Shown here: one piece after another, positions 18,566-27,750 of the stretch | Position numbering within the stretch: position 1 is the stretch's first letter | Layout of the letters: the number at the start of each line of letters is the position of its first letter | Assembly: GCF_003149145.1 (NCBI RefSeq) | Contig: NZ_QGDQ01000007.1 | Location: 102,484 to 166,483 of the forward strand | Source of the DNA: Quadrisphaera granulorum | GTDB taxonomy: Bacteria > Actinomycetota > Actinomycetes > Actinomycetales > Quadrisphaeraceae | Direction of reading: 5' to 3' | DNA length: 64,000 nucleotides | Translations under genes and position numbers: made by a program | Notes under the pieces: model-generated | Seen by the model: only the letters and a program-made list of their open reading frames with translations | Told to the model about the DNA's origin: nothing | The model's database searches: none

Positions 18566-19627
18566 TCAGACCGGTGTGGCCAGGAGCTCGGACAGGAGCG
18601 CGTCGACCTGGGGCATGTACCCCGCGGAGACGCCGAAGAGTCCCAGGTGACCGGCGACGTCGTTGATGACGCGCAGCTCGCTCCCCGGGACGAGCGCCTG
18701 CTCGGCGGCGCAGTCGCGCACGGGGAAGAACATGTCCTCGTCGATGGGCGTGACGAACGTCTTGGCCGAGATGCGCCCCAGTGCCGCGGCGAGGTCGCCG
18801 CCGGTGTGGCGTGCGACGTCTCCGCGCTGCCACTTCCACGCCATGGTCAGCAGATCGTTGGGGTCCATGGCGGTGAAGTACGGCTCGAGGAACTGCTCCA
18901 TGAACTGCTCCACCGTCTCGAAGCCGAGGGAACGCCACGCCTCGGTCTTGAAGTACTCCGTGGAGAAGCCGACCACGGCCCAGATGCCGGCGTGCCGCTT
19001 GAGGCCGTCCACCACCTGCTCGTGGGAGCTGTACTCCCCTCCAGCGAAGCCGGGGTCGCAGGTGATGGTGTCGATGAGGGCCTTGGTGAACAGGAAGTCG
19101 TGAGGGGTGTTCTGCGCGGTGCCGGCGATCGGGGCGGCCCGCTTGACCTTCTCGGGGAAGCGGACGGCCCACTCGTAGGTCTGCTGGGCACCCATCGAGC
19201 CGCCGGTGACCAGCTGCAGCGTCTCGATGCCGAAGTGCTCGCGCAGCAGCCGCTCCTGCGCGACGACGTCGTCGCCGATGCGCACGTGGGGGAACTTCGA
19301 CATCGCGATGCCCGCGTTGGCACCCGTGGCGTTGTGGGGGGACGTCGACAGGCCGTTGCCGATCTGGTCGACCACCACGATGAAGTACTTCGTCGGGTCG
19401 AGGGCGTGGTCGGGACCGATGTAGGCGTCGCGCCAGATCTGGTGAGTGCCGGAGTACCAGGTGGAGACGAAGATCGCGTTGTCCCGGGCTGCGTTGAGCG
19501 TCCCGAAGGTCGCCACCGCCAGCTCGCAGTCGGGGATGACCCCGCCCTCCTCGAGCTGCAGCTCTCCGATGCTGACGAGCTCGTACTCGCCGTGGTGCTC
19601 GTGGGTGTAGTAGCTGTTCTCGATCAT
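18566..19627 (-). CDS. Alpha/beta hydrolase of the homoserine acetyltransferase (MetX)-like group
   Basis: Cytoplasmic alpha/beta-hydrolase-fold protein, 353 residues. The nucleophile elbow is VTGGSMGAQQTYEWA, the acid is probably in PIDEDMFFPV and the catalytic His in VAGHLGLFG near the C-terminus. The overall layout, a DPTKYFIVVVDQIGNG segment and the long cap follow the MetX superfamily. The N-terminus is unlike true homoserine O-acetyltransferases, so it may instead be an esterase or lactonase. Starts at ATG 19627 after GGAG. A PucR-type regulator lies upstream on the same strand and could control it. Confidence 0.85.
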   Translation of the reverse strand: MIENSYYTHEHHGEYELVSIGELQLEEGGVIPDCELAVATFGTLNAARDNAIFVSTWYSGTHQIWRDAYIGPDHALDPTKYFIVVVDQIGNGLSTSPHNATGANAGIAMSKFPHVRIGDDVVAQERLLREHFGIETLQLVTGGSMGAQQTYEWAVRFPEKVKRAAPIAGTAQNTPHDFLFTKALIDTITCDPGFAGGEYSSHEQVVDGLKRHAGIWAVVGFSTEYFKTEAWRSLGFETVEQFMEQFLEPYFTAMDPNDLLTMAWKWQRGDVARHTGGDLAAALGRISAKTFVTPIDEDMFFPVRDCAAEQALVPGSELRVINDVAGHLGLFGVSAGYMPQVDALLSELLATPV

Positions 19628-19749
19628 GGGTGGTGCTCCTCCAGACGTCGTCGTCCTTCGCAGCGAAGACTGCCCGTGCTCACCGGGGCACGGAACCGGC
19701 AGTCGGCGGCTCCTCGGCGGTGCGCTCCCCGCCATCTGGCGGGGACGGC

Positions 19750-20793
19750 TCAGGTCCGTGGCGGCGCCGGAAGGTCGAGCACGCGCGAATGCCGCAGGCG
19801 CCACCTCAGCCAGGCCACTCCCAGACGCGCGCGGCCGTACCCGGCCAGCGGGTCGAAGCCCAGCGTCGCGGTGACCTCCTCGACGCGTGCGCTCATGGTC
19901 TTGTGGTGCACGCCCGCGAGGCGCGCCGCCTGCCGTACGGACGACGCCTGCACCAGCGCCTCCAGCGTGCCGGCCCCCCAGGCGTGCGCGACGACGACCT
20001 CCAACCTGTCGACGTCGCCGCCGCTGGCGCCGGCCGCGTCGTCGGGGAGGTCCACCAGCAGCTCGACCAGCCCGCCGAACCTGTCCGCGTGCGAGGTGGG
20101 GCCGCAGCCCTCGTCCCACAGCCGCAGCGCCGTCGTAGCCGTCCGCAGGGCGCGCGGCAGGTCGTCGACGGTGCTGGGGGCGCTGGTGCCACTCGGAGAG
20201 GCACCCACCGCCTCCACCCCCTCGGGAACCACCAGCACGTGCAGGGGACCGTACGGGGAGGGCACCACGTCCTCGGGGACCACCGGGTGCGCCGTCCACC
20301 GGGCGAAGAGGGGCGCCACCACCACGCAGCTGCGTCGCTGGGGTGGCACCCCCAACGCACTGGCGGCCGCGCGCCGGGTCTCCACCGGGACCGTCGCGTC
20401 GAGCAGCGTCGCCATGTGGCGGCGCTCGACGAGCGCGGCCCGCCCCCGGCCGTGTCGGATGCGCAGCGCCAGCGCGAGTCGCTCCAGGATGATCGCGTCG
20501 TGCGGTCCCGGCGCGCCCTGACGGACCAGCCAGCTCACCTGGCCATCCACGACCTCCGCCCCGGGTGGAGGCGCCCCGGGAGCGAGCAGCTCGCCGTCTC
20601 CGGCGACCCGCAGTTGCACGGGAGGGTGGTCCTGCTGGAAGCCGGCGGGGCAGCCGGCCAGTGCGGCGGCCGCGCTGAGCAGGGCCCGTGTGCCGACGTT
20701 GCCGAGCACCAGCTCGTCGAAGCACGCGATGACGCGCAGCCCGTGGCTGGCGTCGGGGTCGAGCGCGGTGAGGCGCCCGAGCAGTTCCTGCAC
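19750..20793 (-). CDS. PucR/CdaR-type transcriptional regulator
   Basis: Regulator of 347 residues with a C-terminal PucR-type helix-turn-helix (about residues 275-335; LEALVQASSVRQAARLAGVH, then HKTMSARVEEVTATLGFD). The middle region has the weakly conserved GGDEF-like fold common in this family, and the N-terminal 100 residues are a possible sensor. Its stop lies 122 nt upstream of the hydrolase gene on the same strand, suggesting joint expression or control. It is divergent from the SNF2-type gene. The effector is unknown. Confidence 0.85.
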   Translation of the reverse strand: MQELLGRLTALDPDASHGLRVIACFDELVLGNVGTRALLSAAAALAGCPAGFQQDHPPVQLRVAGDGELLAPGAPPPGAEVVDGQVSWLVRQGAPGPHDAIILERLALALRIRHGRGRAALVERRHMATLLDATVPVETRRAAASALGVPPQRRSCVVVAPLFARWTAHPVVPEDVVPSPYGPLHVLVVPEGVEAVGASPSGTSAPSTVDDLPRALRTATTALRLWDEGCGPTSHADRFGGLVELLVDLPDDAAGASGGDVDRLEVVVAHAWGAGTLEALVQASSVRQAARLAGVHHKTMSARVEEVTATLGFDPLAGYGRARLGVAWLRWRLRHSRVLDLPAPPRT

Positions 20794-20928
20794 CGGTCCA
20801 TCCTCGCGCCGCGGCCCCCCCTACGGAAGATCTCGGCCCAGTCGACGACGAGGCCGAGCCCGCTGGACGCGGGTCGTTGCACGCAGGTCGCTGGATCACG
20901 TCCGGGCGGGGCGCGCCGTCCGCCTACC

Positions 20929-23496
20929 ATGGGGACAACGTCCCCTGACGCGAAGACCCGGGCACGATGCCCGCTGGTCCGCCGCCTGCTCCAGCGCGAG
21001 CGCCGCCGAGTCAGCGGGCGACGACGTGGCGCTCCTGCGCCTCGACGCCTCCAGGAGGTGGCATTGGCCCAGGGCCAACGCGGTGGCCAGGGCCGCCGCA
21101 GTACCGGCAGCACGAGCAGTACCGGCAGCGCGCCTCGCGGCGACGCTCGCGGTCGCGCCAGCGGCACCAGCAAGAACGGGACCGGGGGACGGCGCCCTGC
21201 GCCGCGCCCCCGCAAGGACGTGGTCGCCGTGCTGCTCGATGGCGTGCGCGAGGTACAGCAGGCGGTGAAGACGGGGCGGTTGACACCCGCCGTCCGCTCC
21301 CGGTTCCAGGCCGTGGCACTGCTGCTGCGCGAGGAGCGCGCTCGCGTGCAGGCGGCGGCCATCAGCGACGCCCGCCGCGCGGAGCGCCTCAAGCGGCTCG
21401 ACCAGGTGGCCCAGCAACTGGCGGTGGCCGCCGTCCGCGACGCGGGCCTGCTCCACCTCCTCAGCGACGACGCCGTGGTGGCGCCCTCCTCGCGCTCCCT
21501 GCTCCGGGAGATGCAGCGCGAAGCCGGGATCGAGCCGGCTACGCAGGAGGTCCCGGTGCCGCCGACGGCTGCCTCGACGGCCGCCCCGTTCGCGCCGCCC
21601 TCCGGCGCCGCAGCGCCGGCAGCGGCGTCCGAGCGCGCCGTCGTCCCGACGTCGGTGGCCTCCCGGCAGCTGGCCAACCCGTTCCTCGCGCCCGTCTTCA
21701 CGACCCAGCCCGACCACGCCGTCCTCCCCCGCCGTCTGGGCGGCTGGGACCTCGTGGCGGCGCTGCTGTCCGCCTTCGAACGGGCCGGCGGCGGCGACGC
21801 CGCGTGCATGGAGCTCCCCGAGCCGACGTCGCAGTACACGCCGGCGGGCAAGGAGTTGATGCAGCACCAGGGCGAGCTGGTGGCCGCCGCCGCGCAGGGC
21901 CACCGCACGTTCCTGCTCGCCGACGAGCCGGGCCTGGGCAAGACCGCGCAGGCGCTGCTCGCCGCCGAAGCCGCGATGGCGTACCCGCTGCTCGTCGTCG
22001 TCCCGAGCGTCGTGAAGACCAACTGGGCCCGCGAAGCGGGGCTGTGGGTGCCGCACCGCTCCACCACCGTGGTGCAGGGCAGCGGCGAGAGCGTCAACGG
22101 CTTCGCCGACGTTGTGGTGGTGAACTACGAGGTGCTCGATCGGCACCTGGGGTGGCTGGGCGACTTCGGCTTCCGCGGGATGGTGGTCGACGAGGCGCAC
22201 TTCATCAAGAACAAGACCTCCCAGCGGTCCCAGAACGTGCTGGCCATCGCCGACCGCGTCCGCGCTCGTACGCCGGACCCGCTGGTCATGGCGCTGACGG
22301 GCACGCCGCTCATCAACGATGTCGACGACTTCCGCGCCATCTGGCAGCTGCTCGGCTGGACCGACGGCACCCGCCCGGTGCCGGCGCTGCTGGAGGCCCT
22401 CGAAGACCTCGACAGGACCCCCGCCGACCCTGACTTCTACCCCGGGGCGCGCCGGGCCGTGGTCGACCTGGGCATCGTGAGGCGCCGCAAGGTCGACGTC
22501 GCCGCGGACATCCCCTCCCGCCGCGTGGCGGACCTCCCGGTGGACCTCGACGGGCCCGCCGGCCGCTCCGTGCGCGCCGCCGAGCGCGACCTCGCGCTGC
22601 GCATGGTGGAGCGGTACCACCGGGCACTGGCGCACCGGGCCGCCGCTGGCCTGGACGGCGTGCTGGCGATGGATTCCGACGACGACGAGAGCCGCAGCGT
22701 GGTTGCCGCTGTCGCCGCGCCGACCATCGGAGCCCAGACAGAGGCCGAGGCAGCCGCTCAGGCCGAGGCCGAGGCCGCGGCCGTGCTCGAGGAGGCCTAC
22801 GAGGCCCTCGGCGCCACACCGGCCTCGGCGGCACCGGCCGCACCGGTCATCGACGCCGCGCTCGTGCGCCGGGTGGCCAAGGCTGAGCTCAAGGACTCCG
22901 AAACCGCCGACGGCGAGAACGTCTTCAGCGTGGTGCGCCGCATCGGCCGGGCCAAGGCCGAGCTGGCGGCCGACTACACAGCCCAGCTGGCGCGCAGCGC
23001 GGGCAAGGTCGTGTTCTTTGCCAAGCACGTGGAGGTCATGGACACCGCCGAGGAGCTGTTCGCCCGGCAGGGCCTGCGGTTCTCCTCCGTGCGTGGCGGG
23101 CAGACGCCGGAGGTGCGGCAGCGCAACGTCGACGCCTTCGTCAACGACCCCGACGTCGCCGTCGTCGTCTGTTCCCTGACAGCTGCCGGGGTGGGGCTGA
23201 ACCTGCAGGTCGCCTCCGACGTGGTGCTCGCCGAGCTGTCGTGGACCGACGCGGAGCAGACCCAGGCGATCGACCGTGTACACCGCATCGGCCAGACCGA
23301 GCCGGTGACCGCGTGGCGCGTGATCGCTGCGCAGACGCTGGACGCACGGATCGCCGCGATGATCGACAGCAAGGCGGGGCTGGCGGCGCGGGCGCTGGAC
23401 GGCTCCGACGAGGAAGTCGCCGACTCGGTGAACGTGCAGCTGGAGGCGCTGGTGGGCCTGCTGACCGACGCCCTCGAGGAGGGCCTCACCCCCTGA
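20929..23496 (+). CDS. SNF2-family DNA-dependent ATPase (helicase-like)
   Basis: SNF2/RapA-type ATPase, 855 residues. An Arg/Gly-rich basic N-terminus (residues 1-100, several RRR runs) precedes a helical region. The ATPase lobe has ADEPGLGKTAQ (about residues 331-341), VVDEAHFIKN (DEAH, about 421) and ALTGTPLIN. The second lobe has SLTAAGVGLNLQ and QAIDRVHRIGQ (about 779). A roughly 60-residue Ala/Glu-rich insertion lies between the lobes (about 590-650). No nuclease domain, nearby methylase or restriction gene is visible. It may remodel DNA-protein complexes in repair or transcription, as other single-lobe-pair SNF2 proteins do; the role is unassigned. ATG 20929 is chosen because it follows a possible promoter gap and gives the complete basic region. 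Confidence 0.88.
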   Translation: MGTTSPDAKTRARCPLVRRLLQRERRRVSGRRRGAPAPRRLQEVALAQGQRGGQGRRSTGSTSSTGSAPRGDARGRASGTSKNGTGGRRPAPRPRKDVVAVLLDGVREVQQAVKTGRLTPAVRSRFQAVALLLREERARVQAAAISDARRAERLKRLDQVAQQLAVAAVRDAGLLHLLSDDAVVAPSSRSLLREMQREAGIEPATQEVPVPPTAASTAAPFAPPSGAAAPAAASERAVVPTSVASRQLANPFLAPVFTTQPDHAVLPRRLGGWDLVAALLSAFERAGGGDAACMELPEPTSQYTPAGKELMQHQGELVAAAAQGHRTFLLADEPGLGKTAQALLAAEAAMAYPLLVVVPSVVKTNWAREAGLWVPHRSTTVVQGSGESVNGFADVVVVNYEVLDRHLGWLGDFGFRGMVVDEAHFIKNKTSQRSQNVLAIADRVRARTPDPLVMALTGTPLINDVDDFRAIWQLLGWTDGTRPVPALLEALEDLDRTPADPDFYPGARRAVVDLGIVRRRKVDVAADIPSRRVADLPVDLDGPAGRSVRAAERDLALRMVERYHRALAHRAAAGLDGVLAMDSDDDESRSVVAAVAAPTIGAQTEAEAAAQAEAEAAAVLEEAYEALGATPASAAPAAPVIDAALVRRVAKAELKDSETADGENVFSVVRRIGRAKAELAADYTAQLARSAGKVVFFAKHVEVMDTAEELFARQGLRFSSVRGGQTPEVRQRNVDAFVNDPDVAVVVCSLTAAGVGLNLQVASDVVLAELSWTDAEQTQAIDRVHRIGQTEPVTAWRVIAAQTLDARIAAMIDSKAGLAARALDGSDEEVADSVNVQLEALVGLLTDALEEGLTP

Positions 23497-23556
23497 GAGT
23501 GAGGATGTCGGCGGCCCCCGCTGCCATCGGATCTGCCCCGCCCCCTGACCCCCTGC

Positions 23557-23631
23557 GTGATCATGGGCTTCCGCCACCCTGTGGACGATGGCGGAATGGG
23601 GGCGCCTCCCGCTAATGGGGACCATGATCAC
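23557..23631. repeat. Inverted pair of GTGATCATGG elements
   Basis: GTGATCATGG at 23557-23566 and its inverse at 23622-23631 flank 55 nt containing GGCTTCCGCCACC, which matches sequence next to other copies (5901, 54148). It lies in the gap between the SNF2-type gene and the nucleoside hydrolase and may act as a terminator for the former. Confidence 0.7.
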
Positions 23632-23673
23632 GGCGGGGAGGGTCAGCGGCGCGGTCGGCGCGAGGATGAGCGG

Positions 23674-24663
23674 GTGCTTCACCGAGAAGTCAGCGCCGGA
23701 GCCTGCCCCGGCGCCCCCGAGAAAATCATCCTCGACTGCGATCCCGGCCACGACGACGCCGTGGCGATCCTGCTGGCGCACGGCAGCCCCGCCATCGAGC
23801 TGTTGGCGGTGACCACCGTCGTCGGTAACCAGACACTGGAGAAGGTCACCCGCAACGCCCTCGTGGTGGCGCACGTCGCCGGGATCACCGGGGTGCCGTT
23901 CGCCGCGGGCGCCGACCGGCCGCTGCTGCGCGAGGTGCAGACCGCCCCCGACATCCACGGCGAGACCGGCATGGACGGGCCGGAGCTCCTCGAGCCCGAC
24001 CTCGCGCTGGACCCGCGGCACGCCGTCGACGTCATCATCGACACGGTCATGACCCACGAGCCGGGCACCGTAACCCTCGTGCCGACCGGCGGGCTCACCA
24101 ATATCGCACTGGCGGCACGCAAGGAGCCGCGGATCGTCGAGCGCGTCAAGCGCGTCGTGCTCATGGGCGGCGGTGTCGCCGTCGGCAACTGGAGCCCGGT
24201 GGCCGAGTTCAACATCGTCATCGACCCCGAGGCCGCGGCGATCGTCTTCTCGGCCGGTTGGGACGTGACGATGGTCGGGCTCGACGTGACGCACCAGGCG
24301 CTGGCGACCCCGGACGTCGTGGCTCGGATCGCTGAGGTCGGCACCGGCCCGGCGCGCTTCGTCGGGGAACTCTTCGAGCACTTCGCCCGCGCCTACCGCG
24401 ACGCGCAGGGCTTCGAGCACCCGCCCGTGCACGACCCGTGCGCCGTCGCGCACGTCATCGACCCGACCGTCGTGCGCGCCGTCCGGATGCCCATCGTTGT
24501 GGAGACCACGGGCACGCACACGCTCGGCATGACCGTGGCGGACCGCCGCGCGCCCGCGCCGACCGGCTGCAGGACGTCGGCGGCGATGGAGCTCGACCGC
24601 GAGCGGTTCTGGGACCTCGTGGTCGACGCGCTGGCGCGCATCGGCGAGCCCGGGGCCGGCTGA
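23674..24663 (+). CDS. Inosine/uridine-preferring nucleoside hydrolase
   Basis: Ribonucleoside hydrolase of the IunH/Rih family, about 329 residues, which splits the N-glycosidic bond of ribonucleosides. The calcium-binding signature DCDPGHDDA lies near residue 21; further motifs are VVGNQTLEKVTRNAL, ALAARKEPRIVERVK and NIVIDPEAAAIV, with a late HDPCAVAHV motif. The frame is open to 23557 through the repeat element, so GTG 23674 with GAGGATGAG upstream is the likelier start. It has no co-oriented partner except a very small downstream gene, and no dedicated nucleoside importer is visible. Confidence 0.92.
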   Translation: MLHREVSAGACPGAPEKIILDCDPGHDDAVAILLAHGSPAIELLAVTTVVGNQTLEKVTRNALVVAHVAGITGVPFAAGADRPLLREVQTAPDIHGETGMDGPELLEPDLALDPRHAVDVIIDTVMTHEPGTVTLVPTGGLTNIALAARKEPRIVERVKRVVLMGGGVAVGNWSPVAEFNIVIDPEAAAIVFSAGWDVTMVGLDVTHQALATPDVVARIAEVGTGPARFVGELFEHFARAYRDAQGFEHPPVHDPCAVAHVIDPTVVRAVRMPIVVETTGTHTLGMTVADRRAPAPTGCRTSAAMELDRERFWDLVVDALARIGEPGAG

Positions 24664-24774
24664 TCGCGTTTCCTGTGACGGTGCCGTGAAAGTCCCGGGC
24701 CACCTCATGTCAGCTCACAGCCGCACCGATCGCAGGGAAGGCCGATCCGGCCAGCACCTGCGAAGGGACTTCCT

Positions 24775-24933
24775 GTGAAGCTGTCGAACATCGGCGCAGC
24801 CGCCGCCTCCCGAGCCGCCGGCGCAGCAGCCCTCGCCTGCCTGGCGGCTGCGTCGTCGTCGCCCTCTGTCCAGGTCTTCCCCGAGGTACCGGCGGTCGTC
24901 GAGGTCCTGGACGTGAGCGCCGCCCCCTCGTGA
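24775..24933 (+). CDS. Possible small secreted peptide
   Basis: Frame of 52 codons from a GTG with GAAGGGA 6 nt upstream. The product starts with MKLSNIG and continues with an Ala-rich hydrophobic stretch (residues 7-27) that could be a signal peptide, followed by a short acidic, Val/Pro-rich tail (SVQVFPEVPAVVEVLDVSA). No known family is recognised. The ribosome site and the signal-like N-terminus favour a real gene, but Ala-rich frames are common in this composition, so confidence is limited. Confidence 0.4.
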   Translation: MKLSNIGAAAASRAAGAAALACLAAASSSPSVQVFPEVPAVVEVLDVSAAPS

Positions 24934-24965
24934 GGGGACGGCGCTCACTGGTGTGGGTGTGGAGC

Positions 24966-25799
24966 TCAGCGGTACTCGATGCCCTGCTCGGCGAAGATCT
25001 TCAGCAGGGCTTCCGTGGCCCGCACGAAGCCGTCGCGGCCGGAGATCGCCCCGAAGCTCGTGGTGTCACCGAGGTGCGGCTCCATCGAGAAGAACCCGTC
25101 GAACCCTTCCTCGCACAGCGCCCGCACGGTCTCGGGCACCTGGCCGTCGCCCTCTCCCGCGGGCACGACGTCGCCCGAGACCAGTAGGGCGTCTTTGACC
25201 TGGATGTAGACGGTGTGGGCCCGCAGCGCCTCGTAGCCCTCGGTGTACGGGCGCACGCCGACCTGGACGTAGTTAGCCGGGTCCCACGCGAGGCGCAGGG
25301 CCGGGGAGTCGACCGAGGTGACGATGTCGAGGACCCGCTCGGGAGTGTCCCCGAAGATCTCCTTCTCGTTCTCGTGCAGGAGCACCACACCGCTGCTGCG
25401 CGCTTCTGCACGGTCCGTGAGCGCCCGCATGCGTCGGAGGACCTCGTCGCGGTGAGCCCCAGGAGCCTGGTCGGGGCGCAGGAAGAAGGAGAAGATCCGG
25501 ATGAACGGCGCCCGGAGGCGTTCGGCGACGTCGAGCGCGCGCTCCATGCGCATCAGGTGCGCCTCGAAGTCGTCCTCGATGTTGATCTTTCCGATGGGTG
25601 AGCCGATGGAGCTCACGGCGATGCCGTGCGCCGCCAGCACCCGCTCGACCTCGTCGAGCTGAGCGTCGGTGAGGTCGAGGACGTTGACGCCCCACGCGCT
25701 GCGCAGTTCGAGGTAGCGGATGCCGAGCTCGTCGAGCACCTGGCACTGAACCTCCAGGTCATCGTCGATCTCGTCAGCGAATCCAGACAGGGTCCACAC
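24966..25799 (-). CDS. Sugar phosphate isomerase/epimerase family protein
   Basis: TIM-barrel (AP_endonuc_2) protein, 277 residues. It starts with a short strand (WTLSGFADEIDDDLEVQ) and contains likely metal-ligand segments VVLLHENEKEIFG, LAWDPANYVQVG, VYIQVKDAL and GFFSMEPHLG. GTG 25799 follows GAAGGAG at good spacing. It is the last gene of the minus-strand importer operon, 53 nt after the MalG-like permease gene, and probably isomerises the imported carbohydrate or its keto form (inference). It is only distantly similar to the second TIM-barrel protein at 29.2-30.1 kb. Confidence 0.88.
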   Translation of the reverse strand: MWTLSGFADEIDDDLEVQCQVLDELGIRYLELRSAWGVNVLDLTDAQLDEVERVLAAHGIAVSSIGSPIGKINIEDDFEAHLMRMERALDVAERLRAPFIRIFSFFLRPDQAPGAHRDEVLRRMRALTDRAEARSSGVVLLHENEKEIFGDTPERVLDIVTSVDSPALRLAWDPANYVQVGVRPYTEGYEALRAHTVYIQVKDALLVSGDVVPAGEGDGQVPETVRALCEEGFDGFFSMEPHLGDTTSFGAISGRDGFVRATEALLKIFAEQGIEYR

Positions 25800-25852
25800 G
25801 GCAGAGCTCCTTCTCAGAGGTTCGGAGGGGTGAAGCGGGGACGGGCTGTGGC

Positions 25853-26761
25853 TCAGCCCTTCTCGCCGCCGGCGGCCAGACCGCCGACGAGCTGCCGCTG
25901 GAAGATCATGTAGAGGAGGACGACAGGCGCCGAGGAGATGAGCGACGCGGCCATGAGCTGGCCGTACAGCGGCAGCGCACCGGTCTCCGTGGCGGAGCCG
26001 AAGGCCTGCAGCTGGATCGCGACGGTGTGCGTCTGCGGGTTGGTGAGGACGTTGGCGAAGAGCACGTCGTTCCAGCCGACCAGCATGGAGAAGACGACGG
26101 TGACCAGCATCCCGGGCAGCATTAGTGGAAAGATGATCTTGCGGAGCACGCCGAAGCGGTTGAGGCCGTCGATCATCGCTGCCTCCTCGAAGGAGGTCGG
26201 GATCTGACGCAGGTTGGTGACCAGCAGCCAGGTCGCGAACGGGATGGCGAAGGTGAGGTAGGTGACGATGAGCGTGGGGCGCTGCCCGATGAGCGGCACG
26301 CCGATCGCGGCCCCCACGGAGGAGAACACCACGAACAGCGGCAGGATGATCATCGTTCCGGGGATGATCTGGAAGCCGACCAGCGCATTGAGGAATGGCC
26401 CGCGGCCGCGGAAGTCGAGCCGCGCCAGGCAGTAGGCGGCCCCCAACCCGAAGACGGTGGCGATGACGCCCGCCGCCAGGGAGGCGACGAGGCTGTTCAC
26501 GAGCCCCGTCGCGAGGTCGATGCTCGACCACACGGCGACGTAGTTGGAGAGCACCAGTCGGCTGGGCCAGAGCTGCCCCGCGCCCACCTCGACGTCGGGG
26601 CTGACGGAGATCAGGGCCATGTAGGCCACCGGGGCCATCGACAGGAGGAGGACCACGATGACGGTCCTCTGCAGCCACGTGGGGAGCAGCTGCTGCGGGT
26701 TGCGGACGACGCCCGGGCGGCGCCCGGCCCGGGGAGCTGTGGGAGCGGCGGGAGCAGCCAC
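25853..26761 (-). CDS. Carbohydrate ABC transporter permease, MalG type
   Basis: Inner-membrane permease of the CUT1 class, 302 residues. About six membrane segments are visible, with the conserved cytoplasmic EAA loop SFEEAAMIDGLNRFGVLRKI (about residues 200-219), which docks the ATPase. The GTG at 26761 lies 2 nt after the stop of the MalF-like gene, so translation is coupled. No ATPase gene is present in the operon; as in many actinobacteria, a shared MsiK-like ATPase elsewhere would energise it (inference). Confidence 0.93.
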   Translation of the reverse strand: MAAPAAPTAPRAGRRPGVVRNPQQLLPTWLQRTVIVVLLLSMAPVAYMALISVSPDVEVGAGQLWPSRLVLSNYVAVWSSIDLATGLVNSLVASLAAGVIATVFGLGAAYCLARLDFRGRGPFLNALVGFQIIPGTMIILPLFVVFSSVGAAIGVPLIGQRPTLIVTYLTFAIPFATWLLVTNLRQIPTSFEEAAMIDGLNRFGVLRKIIFPLMLPGMLVTVVFSMLVGWNDVLFANVLTNPQTHTVAIQLQAFGSATETGALPLYGQLMAASLISSAPVVLLYMIFQRQLVGGLAAGGEKG

Positions 26762-26763
26762 GG

Positions 26764-27750
26764 TCAGTCCTCTCCGGGCGCGGCGGTGAGCTTGGACGCC
26801 CTCAGGTAGTAGATGGCGGGGATCATGAGGAGCACGAGGGAGATGACCGACATGGCGCTCCCGAGGCCGAACCGGAAGAACTGGAACGACGTCTGGAAGA
26901 TGTTCACCGGCAGGGTGAGTGCTGCGTCGGGAGCCGGTGATCCCAGCAGCACGTACGGCAGCGTGAAGTTGTTGAAGTGGGCCAGTGTCGAGAGCAGCAG
27001 GCCGAGCAGCAGCTGGTGCCGGATGCCCGGCAGCACGACGTGGCGGATCCGCGCCACCCACCCGGCGCCGTCCAAGGCCGCGGCCTCGTACAGCTCGTCG
27101 GGGATGGCCTGCATACCGGCCGTGGTCATCATGTAGATGAACGGCCACGCCGCCCAGGTGTCGACGATGACGAGGGCCCAGAAGGCCTGCTCGCCGATGA
27201 GCCACTGCCCGCCGGTGATCCCGAAGACCGCGAGGAAGTCGTTGAAGGCGCCGTCGGGGCGCATGAGGAAGCGCCAGACCATGGCAGTCACGAACGACGG
27301 GATGACGTAGGGGATGAGGAACGCCGAGCGCACCAGTCCCCGGCCGCGGAAGGCGGAGTTCACCGCCAGTGCGGCCAGCAGCCCGACCGGCAGGCAGAAC
27401 GCCGTGGTGAGCACGGAGAACGCCGCGCTGATCCAGATCGAGTGCAGGAGCTGGCCCGCGGCGAAGCCCTCGCTGTAGTTCTTCAGGCCGATGAACGGCG
27501 CCGAGAACAGCTGGCGCAGCGTGTACTGATCGAGGTCGAGGAACCCGATCCACACCGCGAGGAGGAAGGGGACGACGATGACCAGCACGAGCAGGAGCAG
27601 GGTGGGCAGCATCAGCCACAGCGGCCGTCCTCCCGGGAAACGGCGACCGCGCCGCCCGCTCGTGGGGCGCGCGGCCCGGCGCGGCCCCGGCTCCCGGGGG
27701 GCGGCGTCAGCCGCCGCCTCGGGAGCGGCCAGGGCCGGGGGGACGGTCAC
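26764..27750 (-). CDS. Carbohydrate ABC transporter permease, MalF type
   Basis: CUT1 permease of 328 residues: a basic N-terminal tail of about 40 residues, then about six membrane segments and the EAA loop PDELYEAAALDGAGWVARIR (about residues 220-239). Its GTG overlaps the stop of the binding-protein gene by 4 bp (GTGA). It pairs with the MalG-type permease downstream. Confidence 0.93.
   Translation of the reverse strand: MTVPPALAAPEAAADAAPREPGPRRAARPTSGRRGRRFPGGRPLWLMLPTLLLLVLVIVVPFLLAVWIGFLDLDQYTLRQLFSAPFIGLKNYSEGFAAGQLLHSIWISAAFSVLTTAFCLPVGLLAALAVNSAFRGRGLVRSAFLIPYVIPSFVTAMVWRFLMRPDGAFNDFLAVFGITGGQWLIGEQAFWALVIVDTWAAWPFIYMMTTAGMQAIPDELYEAAALDGAGWVARIRHVVLPGIRHQLLLGLLLSTLAHFNNFTLPYVLLGSPAPDAALTLPVNIFQTSFQFFRFGLGSAMSVISLVLLMIPAIYYLRASKLTAAPGED

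Noticed and set aside
20896..24708. A 1270-codon minus-strand frame
   Set aside because: Antisense to the SNF2 ATPase and nucleoside hydrolase genes, with no motif of its own.
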